Positions 36,901-48,959 of a stretch of 64,000 bases of DNA are shown here, piece by piece. The position numbers and the translations under genes are program-made. The notes beneath the pieces were generated by a model. That model worked only from the letters and a program-made list of their open reading frames with translations. It was not told where the DNA came from and made no database searches. This DNA is from Fremontodendron californicum. Lineage: Eukaryota > Streptophyta > Magnoliopsida > Malvales > Malvaceae. Where the stretch lies: assembly GCA_030761205.1 (NCBI GenBank), contig JAULJL010000021.1, forward strand, positions 13,621,160 through 13,685,159, read 5' to 3'. How positions within the stretch are numbered: position 1 is the stretch's first letter; each line of letters begins with the position of its first letter.

Positions 36901-38512
36901 TACACTTTATTTTTTTTTGTATGAGAATACGTGAGAGGAGTCAAATCCAATTATTAGTATTATATTGTTATCTTTGTATTCATATAAGCAATAAAACAAA
37001 TATATTATTTAATTTTATACAATTTAATAATGCCAATAGATTAAAGCAAAATTATCATATTGCTCAATTAATGTAAAATAATTTTTATAATACTAAATTT
37101 AGTAAGTATTTTTTGAAACAATCATTAGAAAATTGAAATTAAAAAATAAATTTAGTTTTTAAGAATATATTAGTTTGTTAAAATAATTAAAGCTAATTCC
37201 TCAAAAAAAAAATTGAAGCTAAGAAATTTGTTTTAATATAATTTTTGATAGGTACTAAAAATGAATAAAAGTTTAAATAGAAAGGAAACAAATGAAAAAT
37301 ATTTGTTTTTGTAAAACGTTCAAAAATAAAATCCAAAGATTTGAAACATTAAAATAATAAAATAGAATCAAATACAAGGACATTGATGCAAAATCCCCGG
37401 AAAGGAGAGACCCGTCGCAATCATTAATGGCAAAGCACGCGGAAACGTGTCATTTTACTGATTTAACCTTATAGAAACAAGAAAAGAAAAAAAGGAATAT
37501 TATTACCTAATCTAATAAGAGAAATTATCTAATAATAAAGTTTTTGATTGAATTTAATTTCACCATCAAGTAATACCAAATTAATTAAAAAAATTATACA
37601 AAATTTAAAAAATATTAAAATAAATGTGAAAAAAAGAGATATTTATGTTTTTACAAAAAAAATCTATATAACATTTTTTATTTAAAAAAATACAAAAATT
37701 ATCTATTTATAAATAAAACTTCTCAATAATAATTTAAAAAAAAAAAAATCACCCGTAAAGTGAGTGTACCAAATCTAGTTAGTATAAAAACTTTGGTTTC
37801 ATATAAGTAGCTAAATATACGTAACCATTTTGATAAAAAAAAATTGATAATAATAAGAATAAAGTCTTTTTATGAAAAAAAAATATTTATATTAAATAAA
37901 ATAATTTTAAAAATGTTAATTAGTGTTTGATGATACTATTTAAGAGAAAAACTATATATTGAATATAATTTTTTTTAAAAACAACGTATTAACTATTTTT
38001 ATGACTATTAGAGGTTGAACTCTAGCCATTGAAATTAAAAATCTAACACTCTACAAAAAATCACACGATTACTAATATATTATCTATTATTAATCAATGT
38101 TTATAAGCATCCGTTAATAAGACTCACCTTATTTTTATTTTAATTGTTTTTTAAATAAGAAAAACATTACATGTCCAATCTAAATTTTTTTCTCTAATAC
38201 TACTACACCCTAGCCATTTGCATTAAATTTAATTTTTTTTCTCTTATTACTTAAGGTGAATGTATGTTAGGCTCTAGTTTTTAATCATTTATAACAAGCT
38301 ACGTACTTTTACCATTTATAATTTATTAGAAATATAATTTTTACCCTTATTTTTAATTATTTAAAAACAAATATAGTGTTTTTTATATATATATATATAA
38401 ACATTATAGTGTTTGTCATTAATCTTTATTCTATTTTTTTGAAATAATTTTTTTATTCTATTTTTTAAAATATTTAAAATAAGTTAAAATCTTATTAAAT
38501 TTGATAAGCAAC
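36900..38512. other. AT-rich DNA, nothing recognised
   Basis: Only A/T-rich sequence is visible, with short T-runs and a (TA)n run near 38383. No ORF, RNA gene or bounded repeat could be supported. Confidence 0.5.
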
Positions 38513-38770
38513 TAGATCTGTTCATAGGTCGATCTATCCGTTTGATCTGACAGACCCGATTCAAATTGAACTCTGACCTGGATTACTGTTTAAATAATAA
38601 AAAATATTTATTTATTTAAACTAAATATAAAATATAAATATAAAATATTTTTTTAATATTTAATATTTTTAAATAATAAAATAAATTTTCGAGTCTGACT
38701 CGACTCTTTAAACAAATATTTTTTTTTATTTGGACCCGAATTGACCTAATCCAACTCATATATACCTCTA
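38513..38770. mobile_element. family B hAT-like MITE, perfect TSD TAAGCAAC
   Basis: The 258-bp element has ends TAGATCTGTTCATAGG and TATACCTCTA, flanked by the perfect 8-bp duplication TAAGCAAC at 38505-38512 and 38771-38778. The core is AT-rich. Confidence 0.88.
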
Positions 38771-39255
38771 TAAGCAACCCTTACCTTTTCCGTTTTGGAA
38801 AAAAAAAAAATCTACTAGTATTTCTATTTCTTATTTTTATCATTACTACACTAATAAATTATACCAACGGATTAAAATTAATTCGACTAAATAAGTTTTT
38901 TACTGTTTAATCAATTTATATAATGCCATAATTTCTACTAATTTTTTCATGTGAATAGTTACCCTCGGAGATAGAAGTATTCATAGGTTGGGTTGGGCTG
39001 CGACTCAATTCTTTTTAGATTTTTTATCCAAGTTCGGTCAGGCTCGAAAACTAATTTTATTGTTTAAAAAAATTAATTTTATTTTTATATTAATATTTTT
39101 ATATTTTATAATTTAAAAATATTTTTTTTATTAATAAACAGTATTTCAGGGCGGGCTGAGTCAACCTGAATTAAAAAAATTTATGTTCAAATCTAATTCA
39201 ATACAAACCGAACTTATCAAATCGGATGGATAACCTAACACTTGAACAAGTTTAC

Positions 39256-40430
39256 TAAGGCTCCATTTGGATGGACAGTGAGATTGGCTCCGGTGAGATT
39301 AAAAATAGCGATGGAGGTGAAATTAGTTACTGTAGCAGTGAGATGAGTATTGTAGCGGTGAGATTAAAATCAATGGTGTGATATGTGTTTTGATGTAAAA
39401 GCAGCGGTAGCGGTGAGATGAAATGTAGTGAAAAGAGATAATGACCATTAAATTAAAATTTGTATATAATAAAAGTTTTAGACTATTTAATTATTATGAA
39501 ATTAATAAATATTAAATTATATTTATATCAAATAAAATTTTTTATAATAGATAATTGAAAATTATAAAAATAATAATATATCAAATAATATTTTATTATT
39601 ATTTATGTAATTATTTATTTTTTAATTAACTCATATTAATTATATAATAATAAAATTTATGTATCTATTAGTTTATTATATAATAATAAATTTTAAAATT
39701 ATTTAACATTAAAAAAATAAAAAAGTAGTAATAATGAAAAAAAATTAGGGTATTTTAAGAATCTCTCTCATAAGTGGGTGGGATTCCTTTCACTGGACCT
39801 AAAAGATTCAAGGTCCATTTGGATTTCACCTCCAAAAATATTTTGGGAGGAAATCCACCCAAACGAACGCATCCCCGCCGGGGTGCATTTGATGCACCCC
39901 CACTGTGTGTGCAAAATTGATTGACCCCTCCAGTTTAACTGGAGGGGTGGAGGTCCAGTAGATAATTGGAATTCCAGTGAAGGGGAAAAATCCCTTTTAC
40001 CCATTTTACTATTTTTTTTTTAAATTTTTGTTCAATTTTTTTATAGAATTTTTAAATTATTTATTTTTTAATTTCTAGTTTTTAAATTACTTATTTTTTA
40101 AAACTTTAATTTATTTTTTTAACATAAATATATTTTTAATAAATTTTAATAATTATTTAATATAAATATAAATATAATATATATTTCATTATTTAATAAA
40201 AATATATTTTTAATAATTTATTTTATATATACACATTTTAATTAAATACTCTTAAAAGTTTTTTTTTTCTCACTATAATTCATCTCACCGTCACTGCTGC
40301 ATTTGAATCCAAATACATATCTCACCACTAATTTTAATCTCATCGCTACAATAATTAATTTTACCGTCATTAATATTTTTAATTTTATCAAAATTAAATT
40401 TACCGTCCATATCTAAATAGACTCCCAATG
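39256..40430. mobile_element. inverted-repeat element with GTAGCGGTGAGAT sub-repeats
   Basis: The left end is GGCTCCATTTGGATGGACAG. The right end is its degenerate inverse (ATGGAC...TCTATTTAG... when read on the minus strand). The left arm has several GTAGCRGTGAGAT repeats and the right arm their inverse (ATCTCACCG, ATCTCATCGCTAC). A GC-richer island at about 39770-39970 looks like a second insertion or a diverged core. TSD is unclear. Confidence 0.5.
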
Positions 40431-40949
40431 AAAAAATTTGGGTGCAGCTCGTGCCACACCCAAAATCCAAATGCCTATTTTAGCATAATTGAGATTTAAA
40501 AGTACTCTAATTGAACTGAAATGAAATGACGATCCATTTGATTTCAAACGCACCTTAAAAAAAAAAAAAAACCCGCAAACAGAGCCGGATTATCCGAACA
40601 AAGACAAAAGCTGCCAAAATGATCCGATCGAGGATCAAGGAATCAAACAGGTGACTGACTAGGAGTGGAGTCTAAAAACTGAAGTCTTTGTCTTTCAATA
40701 ATAAATTACACGTAAATCTGTTTGTTTATATAGGGTTAAGGACAAAATTAATTTGGAAATGTCTGAAAGGTATTTGATTCTTTTTTGACTACTTAATTAA
40801 AGATGATTTCTTTCGAGGTTAGTACTAATTAATACTAGATATATGTTCGCGTTTTATTGCGATTATATTATCGAATTTAAATTAATATTTTATAATAAAA
40901 TTAAAAAATAAAAAGTAAAAAGAGTAAAAATAATTTAAAAAATTAATAA

Positions 40950-43330
40950 CTCTTATCAATTATACGACACCTGATATAAAATTGAGAGTTATTTGAATAT
41001 AGTCATTTAGATTCGACAATTTTGAACAGAACATAATTATAGGATATGAACATAACATTAAAAAATAATTAAAACATGACACGATACGAAAAATAATGTG
41101 AACATGATACAAATACACGAACGTGTCAAAATTTACATAAAACAAATTATTAATATGTTAAAGTTTATATAAATTTATAAGATTTTGAACACACGAAAAA
41201 ATAATGCGAACACGACACGAAAAATAATATGGACACGATACGGATGTGTCAAAATCTACATAAAATAAATTATTAACTTGTAAAAATTATTTAAATTTAT
41301 AATACTTTGAACGAAAAAATAACATGAATACGAACACGAATACGACATAAAAAATAACATGAACACGAAACGAATACACAAACATGTTGAAATCTACATA
41401 AAATGAATTATTAACATGTAAAATTTATAATATTTTAAACACACAAAAAAATATAACAAACACAAATTTTCTCTTTCCTTTCTTCCCCTTTTTCTTTCTC
41501 TTTCCTTCTTCATAAAAAAAAAATAAATTAAAAATACCCTAACTAACGCTCCAACCTCCTTAATATCCAAGTTTAGTTGTCTCGAAGCAAAAGCACCCAA
41601 AATTTAAATTGGGCAATCTCTTTGCTTTGAGACAATTTTTAAGTATTGTTATTTATAGATAGGTATAGAGGTATAAATTATTATAGATTAAGATAAACAA
41701 ACAATAACTACAATCATTATACGACACTTAACACAAAGTTGTGATTTTTTTGAATATTGTCAATTAGACATGACAATTTTGGACACGAAACGAACACAAT
41801 ATTGAAAAAATAATTAAAACACAACACGAATACATGAACGTGTCAAATGTACATAAAACGAATTACTAACGTGTCAAAATTTATATAAATATATAATACC
41901 TTTAATACGATTATGAAACGAAAAAATAACACGAACACGATGACACTTGACACAAAATTGGTAGCTATTCGAATAGTGTCAATTAGACCTGTCAATTTTG
42001 GGATTCAACATGATTATGCAATACGAACACAACATGAGAAAAATAATTAAAACACGATACGAAAAATAACATAAACACGACACGAATACATGAACGTGTC
42101 AAAATCTATATAAAACGAATTATAAATGTGTCAAAATTTATATAAATATATAATACATTGAACACTATTATGATGCAAAAAATAACACAAACATAACACA
42201 AATACATAAAAATTTTCTTTCTTTTTTTTTTTCTTTCATTTTTTTCCCTCTTTCTTTTCTTTTCTTTCTCTTTCTCTTTCTCTCTTCCTTGACCATAATA
42301 AAAAAAAAGTGACAACTCAATTCCCTAATTAGTAATTACCCTCCAAATCCTAATTAATCCCTAAGCTTAGTTGTTCCCTAGACCTGCTCAAGGATCAGGT
42401 TACCCGTCCATGCCTGAAGGTCCGCATATATTTAAAAGAGTTTGGACAAAAATATTAGACCCAAAATATGGGCCTGGCCAAAAAAATGATGTATGTTTAG
42501 AAAATGGGCCGGGCCTTAGCTCCAACAATTATGGCTCGAGCTCGACCCGTTTTTCATTTATATAATATTTTATTTTTATATTTTATATATTATATAATTT
42601 ATATCATATAAAAAATAAATATATATAATATTATAGTGTAAACATGTAAAAATATGTTAAGTTATTCGTGTTTTAAAACTTAATAAAAGAAAAAAAAGAG
42701 ATTAAATTACTAAAAATTAAATAATAATAAATATATATGTTTAAATTTTTTTAGACAAAAAAAATATGAGCGGATCTAAATGGGTTTGGACTACCCATTT
42801 ACAAATATGGGCGGGCTTGGACAGAATTTGAGACACATATTTAGGGCCGAGCCAGGCTTGGGCAAGTAAATGTGGTGTTGATATCATATTTAGGCCTGTC
42901 CCGAACTCGGCCCGATCCATGAACACCTCTATTGTCCCCTAAGCCATGCTTCTTAATTTCAAATTAAGCATTCTCATGATTTTGGGGATAACTTTTATAT
43001 TTAGTATAAATATATAATATCTTAAATATAATTATGACATGAAAAAGTAACACGAACATGGTGACATGTGACACAAAATCGGGAGTTATTTGAATAATGT
43101 TAATTAGACATGATAATTTGAACATAACATGATTATACGACACGAACACAACATAGAAAAAATAATTAAAACACGACACGACACAAAAAATAACATTAAT
43201 ATGAACACGAAACGAATACACGAACATGCAAAATTTACATAAAATGAATTATTAACGTGTTAACATTTATATAAATATATAATACATTTAATATGATCAT
43301 GACACAAAAAAATTACATGAATACGATACA
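40950..43330 (+). repeat. degenerate tandem array of CGAACACGACACG-type units
   Basis: At least four head-to-tail units start near 40960, 41720, 41940 and 43050 with the order ACGACAC..GACACAAAATTG, ..TTTGAATA.TGTCAATTAGAC.TG, AACATGATTATACGAC, AATAATTAAAACACGAC and ACATAAAACGAATTATTAACGTG. Each unit is itself made of short ACACGA-like motifs. A family B MITE interrupts the array at 42379. No protein frame is supported; the TTTTCTTTCTCTTTC-derived frames are low complexity. Confidence 0.7.
42379..42931. mobile_element. family B hAT-like MITE, TSD TTGTYCCC
   Basis: The 553-bp element begins TAGACCTGCTCAAGG and ends CATGAACACCTCTA. It is flanked by TTGTTCCC (42371-42378) and TTGTCCCC (42932-42939). 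It contains the phrase GGCCGGGCCTTAGCTCCAA, shared with the copy at 46973. Confidence 0.87.
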
Positions 43331-43379
43331 AATACACAAATATTTATCTTTTTTTCTCACAAAAATAAATAAATAAATT

Positions 43380-43515
43380 TAGGGTTGCCACGTGAAAACC
43401 CCAATTACAGCAATTCCCTCTCAAATTGAGGCGGATTGCTTTTATATATTCTGACAACCTCAATTAAAGCAATTTTCTCTCAAATTAGGGATTGCTTTTA
43501 TATATTCTTATAGAT
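43380..43515. repeat. short direct duplication (GATTGCTTTTATATATTCT)
   Basis: The segment from about CCCCAATTACAGCAATTCCCTC to GATTGCTTTTATATATTCT is followed at once by a second, slightly diverged copy. Each unit is about 60 bp. Confidence 0.65.
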
Positions 43516-43799
43516 CTTATAGATTATATATTTCCATATTATAATGAAACATTTAGTTGTTAATAATAATAATTTTTAATATATTGAAATATAATTTTGT
43601 AAGTAAAGCTTTTTTTATTATTATTTTTATTGAGGTCCGAGGGAATAAATATTTGAATATGTTTAGAAAATCTATGTATTTATCTCAAGCTGAATTATGA
43701 GGTGCTTAACTAAGGTGAGTTTTTTTGGGTAATAATTAGAGTTTTGACTTATTTTTTGAAGGTTTGTTTTTTGGCACATAAAAGTTTAGATGAAGGAAG

Positions 43800-44010
43800 A
43801 TTACTTAATTTAGGGTTAGGGCATATCACAAAATCAAGAATCAAAAGAGAAGAGAGCAATCAACGAAAGATGAAGCAGAACTAATGATGCTGATGAATTT
43901 TAAGAAGAGAAAGAAAAAGAGAAGATATTTGATGCAAGATTTGATAAGTCCAGAAGACAGTCTGGAATGACAACCAAACCGACATCAAGAGAGTAGTTGT
44001 TGAGGGGGAG
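43800..44010 (+). pseudogene. Ty1/copia-like 3' internal end with polypurine tract
   Basis: The sequence leads into TTGTTGAGGGGGAG at 43997-44010 immediately before a TGTTAAAG LTR-like start. That is the usual order of polypurine tract and 3' LTR in plant copia elements. The preceding AAGAAGAGAAAGAAAAAGAG... stretch has no long open frame, so the internal region is deleted or decayed. Confidence 0.55.
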
Positions 44011-44394
44011 TGTTAAAGTCAACAACTCCTCTAGAATTCTCTCATCTAGAATTCTCTCCAAACTTTATTATTTCTCTAGGTTTTTCTAAAATTTTCTTAA
44101 GTCTTCTTTCTAGAGTTTTCTCTAGATTTTTTATTGTTCTTTCTCTAGAATATTAAACCAACACACTAGAACATTCTAGGTTGGTTTAGTAACCAACATA
44201 GAAAGCTATAAATAGGGTGGGATGTAAGTTGTTAGATGAAGAGTGGTGAGTAGAGAGAAAAATGAAGAAAAAGATATGAGTGAAAGAGTGAAGTTGTGAG
44301 TGCATATTGAAAGAGTGTGTCTAGTGTATATTTGGTATTTTCTCATATTAATAAAAGAGTTGTTTTTCGGAAGTTACTGTAGCATCCCGAGATA
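44011..44394 (+). mobile_element. copia-type 3' LTR remnant with TATA box
   Basis: It begins TGTTAAAGTCAACAAC right after the polypurine tract and contains the LTR promoter motif TATAAATAG at 44207-44215 and AATAAA at 44349. The right boundary is unclear, because a 24-bp tandem repeat and a MITE remnant follow. Confidence 0.6.
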
Positions 44395-44418
44395 AAGTTA
44401 CTGTAGCATCCCGAGATA
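44371..44418. repeat. perfect 24-bp tandem repeat
   Basis: Two identical adjacent units (44371-44394 and 44395-44418) begin AAGTTACTGTAGC and end CCCGAGATA. Confidence 0.9.
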
Positions 44419-44519
44419 TATTTGGAGGATTATACTCTCATACTCATATTCGAATATATATCAGACACAAATGTCGAATATGAATGCTTTAAGAAAAATA
44501 AAAAGTCCGGATAACATAG
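44416..44519 (+). mobile_element. family A MITE remnant (3' half only)
   Basis: It starts inside the family consensus (TATTTGGAGGATTATACTC) and ends AAAGTCCGGATAACATAG. The left half is missing, cut at the 24-bp tandem repeat. Confidence 0.7.
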
Positions 44520-44636
44520 GTTGTAGCTCGATTTTCAGTGACCTCTTAGACAAAGATTTGCTTTTTGAGCCTGAAAAATAGGTTTGTGTTATATGATTCT
44601 TCTTTGTTCCTTTATGTTTGTCAAGTCTTATACAAG

Positions 44637-44814
44637 GATTTAAATAGCGGCCGACAACGCGACATTACGATCATTATTTTACGGTTTTTATTCTTTTCGT
44701 CGATGATATTCACCGCTGATATTTACCTCAATTGATCGCGAGAGCATCTGTTACATCCGCAACTGCAATAAACGCGACTCGACCGAAAACACGTCCACAA
44801 CCGCAATTTAAATC
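44637..44814 (+). mobile_element. family C Mutator-like MITE
   Basis: The ends AAGGATTTAAAT and ATTTAAATCCTT are perfect inverse copies if three extra bases on each side are included. The flanks share TCTTAT, consistent with a decayed 8-9 bp TSD. The interior matches the copies at 48061 and 48343. Confidence 0.75.
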
Positions 44815-44898
44815 CTTGATCTTATGAGCTTCATCTACAACTTTAGGCAAGTTAACATTAGCAATTATTTGTTATTCTTCGAATTGTGGTGATTAATT

Positions 44899-46718
44899 TG
44901 TTGGAATTCGACCTCATGCTCAAACATCAATCGAATCAAAGAAGAACATGAACACAGCGAAAAATAAACAAAGAGATAGCCGAATCTTACAGGATCATAC
45001 TTGTAAAATTTTAATGCGATCTTGTAATTATAAAGCATACATCCGATTAATATTCATACCTTAACTCAAAGATCTAGTAATCTTGAGTTTCCAAATAGCC
45101 CACTTAATCTTGAACACCAAGAGGTAACGTCGAAACTTTAGCCACACAAGTGTTTGGCCTCTAACGATGATCCACACAAGATGATCAAGAGAACCTTTAT
45201 AAGGTAGGAATGGAGTCCTGCCGAAATCCATGCTAGTGGTTTAGGTTTTAAAACCTCTCCCCATCTAAACATCCATGGCAGAATGCTTCATAAGTATCAA
45301 GAAGAAGAAAACGCTTTTCGACTTCCACAGGGTTTGGTTCAGCAATCATGCAGCAGGTTCTTGATCTTCTTTCTTCTTCACTCTAGCCTGTGCTCTCTTG
45401 AGAGAAATGTTTTCTCTCTAGCAATCCATGAAGAGGCAAGGAGGAAGAAAGAAGAGGAAGAAGACGCCCAACACCCAAGCACATCCAATGTACGGCTCGA
45501 CCATCCTAAATTCGGTGGCCATCATGTTCTATTAATAGGAGGCAGCAAGACTCCAAGACAAGGGCTTAGGGTTATAACATGACTTTTATGTTATTTGCTC
45601 TTAAGTCCCTCCACTTAATTAAACTATTTAATTAAGTCCTTATTAATTAAATTCTCAATTCAATCAACTAAGCTCATTCCATTTTACTCTTTTAATTCAC
45701 CTTAACGTGTGTGACCCATTAGGCTTCCAATATGTTGGCAATGAATATAAATTATAATCCAAGGATAATTAATTTACATTCATAGATCATGAGCGGACTC
45801 TAGCAAGCCATCATGACCACCTAAATACTGGAGAGTCAAGTTAGTCTCGACATAACCTTTCGTGTTTAGTCCATCAGTGTAATTCGGTCCTTTCTCCAAA
45901 TATCTCGAAAAGACCATGAGCATGGTGCAATGTCTACTCATGTTCAATCCATATTAGTTCTTGCAGCTATTGGTTAACTTTGTGAACTTAGAGAAACTAT
46001 TTCTTCTAAATTCATCATACTGTGGCCAGAGATTCCATCAAGTTAACTTAAGCCAAGAACAGATGAGATATGTCTCCGATATTACTTGGAGTGGTGAATC
46101 CTCTCTGGATCACTCATCCATCTTCGTATGCTTCATGTCATACCCAGAATCACCATACCATAAGCATCCCTTCTTGGGACCCGTTCGTGATGAAATCAAA
46201 GCATGACAATTCACATACAAGATGACCTGGTATCATAAGTCAGAGGACTACTTGCACGACTGACACGTGAGAACGTTTCCATAGACACTTGAATGATAAT
46301 ACCAAATGGAGTTCTCACAGCGGGCCATGTTCAATGAACTAGTTCTCTAACAAGCACCTACATGTTATCCCAAGTATACCATATACTTCAACTCATGAGA
46401 TCGGTTGCTTACTTCATAAGTAAGAAGGCTTAACATGTACCAGTCTTTGAGCATTGCCAATGCCCCGTATTAGCAATACAATGATCAGGAACAGTTTTAG
46501 GAACATAGCTTTGATGCATAAGGATCTCATAATTATAACTCTTTATAATTCCTTTGCAAGGCTTTTATGTTCCATGGGCTTCATCCAATTAGTACATAAT
46601 AATAACTCTTTATCATTGTACTAACATTAAGGAAAATCTTGTATCACTAAATGATTGGTTTGAATTATTGGTAGTTTATGCCTGACCAATCCGATTGGCT
46701 CTAGGGCATATTCCTACA
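44899..46718 (-). mobile_element. solo LTR, copia-type, with 5-bp TSD TAATT
   Basis: The 1820-bp element is flanked by TAATT at 44894-44898 and 46719-46723. The ends are TGTTGGAATTCG and TATTCCTACA, a 9-bp inverted repeat with one mismatch. There is no coding region, and the 81- and 99-residue frames inside are chance. Read on the minus strand it starts TGTAGGAATATGCCCTA. It is the same family as 3203-5741 and as the plus-oriented fragments at 49-52 kb. Confidence 0.88.
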
Positions 46719-46972
46719 TAATTGTCATATATGTATTTTCATTTCACAATGTTTTCAAATAACATAGAATTAATACTCTCATTTTTGTTCCTTACGCAAT
46801 TGCAGTGGTACGAGGTATACATGTCAATGCCAGGAGGGCACTATGAACGTTATGAGCAGGAAGCTTTCCTCCTAGATGTGCTTAAATGGTAGGTGCAAGT
46901 CTTTCTTTTGCTTGACTTTATTTAAACCATTGATTGAATTATTTGCATTCTTTAACAGTGGTAAGTCTGAAC

Positions 46973-47502
46973 TAGACCTGTCTAAGGGCCGGGCTATCTG
47001 TCCCAGTCCGAAGGTCCGCTCATATTTTGGAGGGCTTGAACAAAAATATTAGGCTCGAAAAATGGGCTTAGGCAAAAAAATGAGACCCGTTTAAAAAATG
47101 AATCGGGCCTTGGCTCCAATATTTAAGGCTCGAGCCCGGCCCGTTTTCTAATTAAATAATATATTATTTTTATTTATATATATTATATAATATATGACAT
47201 ATAAAGATTAAATATATATAATATTATAGTGTAAACATTAAAAAACATGTTAAGTTATCCATGTTTAAGAACTTAATAAAAAAAAAATATAAAATTACTA
47301 AAGATTAAATAAAAATAATATGTTTTTAAAAAAAAGAATAGGAAAAAAAAATATGGGCAAGCCTAAACGGGTTTGGATTATCTATTTACAAATATGGGTG
47401 GACTTGGGCAAAATTTGAGGCTTATATTTCGGGTCGGACTGGGCTTAGGCAAGCATATATAGTGTTGATACTATACATAGGCCCGGCCCATGTACACCTC
47501 TA
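46973..47502. mobile_element. family B hAT-like MITE, perfect TSD GTCTGAAC
   Basis: The 530-bp element begins TAGACCTGTCTAAGGGCC and ends CCATGTACACCTCTA. The perfect 8-bp duplication GTCTGAAC lies at 46965-46972 and 47503-47510. It is the cleanest member of the family. Confidence 0.92.
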
Positions 47503-47569
47503 GTCTGAACTACTTTCTATTTGTCGATGCGGTTGTTTTTATAAGTTTAAAGCTTTCATGAGTAATCAT

Positions 47570-47736
47570 AATTCTAAAATGCGGCTGTTACATAACGTAA
47601 CGGTCACGATATAACGAAAATTGCAATTTTCTTATCGTATTTTATTAGGTACCTAATGCTGGCGATATTATCGAATTTTTAGAAACACTGTCAAATTCAC
47701 ATCCACGACGAAATCTGCAACCACAATTTAAAGCTA
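47570..47736 (-). mobile_element. family C MITE, decayed
   Basis: It contains GCGGCTGTTACATAACGTAACGG at the left and CTGCAACCACAATTTAAA at the right, in the family C order, but has lost clear ends. No TSD was read. Confidence 0.55.
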
Positions 47737-48060
47737 TGTGAGTAAAGAAGAGGCTAGTAGAGTTGCTGGTTAGTAACCTAGTTCCCTCGTCCGCTCTCTA
47801 TCTTTAATTTTCCCCTAGGAAAACAGTACTAATTGTGCATTAAAGTCTTTTAAATCTGCTTTTTGTTTGTTTTGTTTTTTAATTTCTCTTTAGCATTGAA
47901 AGCGGTTATCTTCGTTAACGAAGATGTGCCTAAAATTAGTCGTCGGACTAGAGTGTGAATAGAGTCCAGGAAGAAAATTAAGGCTGGATCAAAATCTGAC
48001 AAACAAAAACTTACAGTAGGTATGGTTTATTTGCTCTACAATCGTTTTGGGCTTTGGTTT

Positions 48061-48240
48061 GGATTTAAATTACGGTCATGGACGCGTTTTCAATCATGTC
48101 CCGTTTATTGCAGTTGCGGACTTAATGAATGCTATTGCGATTAATTGCCATGAATATTAGTGGTGAATATCGACAACGGAAAGAGCTGAAATCGCAAAAT
48201 AACGACTGTAACATCACGTTACGGCTAATATTTAAATCCC
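48061..48240 (-). mobile_element. family C MITE, inverted copy
   Basis: It begins GGATTTAAATTACGG and ends GTTACGGCTAATATTTAAATCC. The interior is the reverse complement of the copies at 44637 and 48343. No clear TSD. Confidence 0.72.
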
Positions 48241-48342
48241 TATTCATGCTATCTATTGAGAACTAGAGATGTATAATTATTTTTGTGACAGGTAGCATAC
48301 TCTCACAGCGGAGAAAAAACAAAGAAAAATGGAGGTATATGC

Positions 48343-48515
48343 AGGGATTAAAATTGCGGTAGCAATGCGATGTTACGGTTGTTATTTTATGGTTTCGGCT
48401 CTTTTCGCCGCCGATATTCATGACTGATATTTACCGCAATTGACCCCGATAGCATTCGTTACGTCCGCAATCACAATAAACACGATGCAGCCGAAAATAC
48501 ATCTGCGATCGCAAG
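48343..48515 (+). mobile_element. family C Mutator-like MITE with perfect 9-bp TSD
   Basis: The 173-bp element is flanked by GGTATATGC at 48334-48342 and 48516-48524. It begins AGGGATTAAAATTGCGG and ends ATCTGCGATCGCAAG. A 9-bp TSD is typical of Mutator-like elements, and this copy fixes the family assignment. The 63- and 64-residue frames over it are spurious. Confidence 0.85.
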
Positions 48516-48959
48516 GGTATATGCTTGATCTTACCTCGAAGTTTAGACCCATGTATAGGATTAGTTTTCATTCTCCTGTGCATGCTATTGATTTGAAACA
48601 TTTCAGAATAAATCTTCTGCAATTCCTGTGTTAGTGAGAGTGGAAAATTGAGCAGAACTCTTTCTCACTCTGAACAGATTTGTAGATAGAGGCCAAAATA
48701 GAGGAGTTAAAAGAGGAAGGCTCATTAGGTATTATTTTTACACTTGTGTTATAAACTTTATCGAAATTTTTGTTCCTTTACTTTTTAACTGGTCTGGAAC
48801 TTAGTACGTGAGCTAATTCTTCTTTGAATATTGCTGTTATTTTACACTTTAACAAAGTTTGATGATTGGAGCTGTGAGGCCTATCTTATCCTCGGAGTTA
48901 TGAGACTTATCCTCCTTTCGATGAGTTTAGAAAAAGGGTTTGTGTTATATGATTCTTTT

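Larger units (their letters stand above)
46806..47918 (+). pseudogene. exon-like gene fragment, unidentified protein
   Basis: An 83-nt segment, 46806-46888, is bounded by a good acceptor (CGCAATTGCAG) and donor (ATG|GTAGGT). It encodes 27 residues with real protein character (WYEVYMSMPGGHY, EQEAFLLDVLK). The donor phase fits an acceptor at 47893 (TTTCTCTTTAG), adding CIESGYLR and then a TAA at 47916-47918. A different frame of the same downstream stretch reads VNEDVPKISRRTRV before a stop, so a frameshift is possible. A further weak exon candidate is 48687-48729 (IEAKIEELKEEGSL). I do not recognise the protein. A solo LTR lies just upstream and a family B MITE between the two exons. It may be the surviving 3' part of a disrupted gene. 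Confidence 0.5.

Noticed and set aside
45283..46206. Frames of 99 and 81 residues
   Set aside because: Both lie inside a solo LTR with clear TSDs. The sister LTR at 3203-5741 does not keep these frames.
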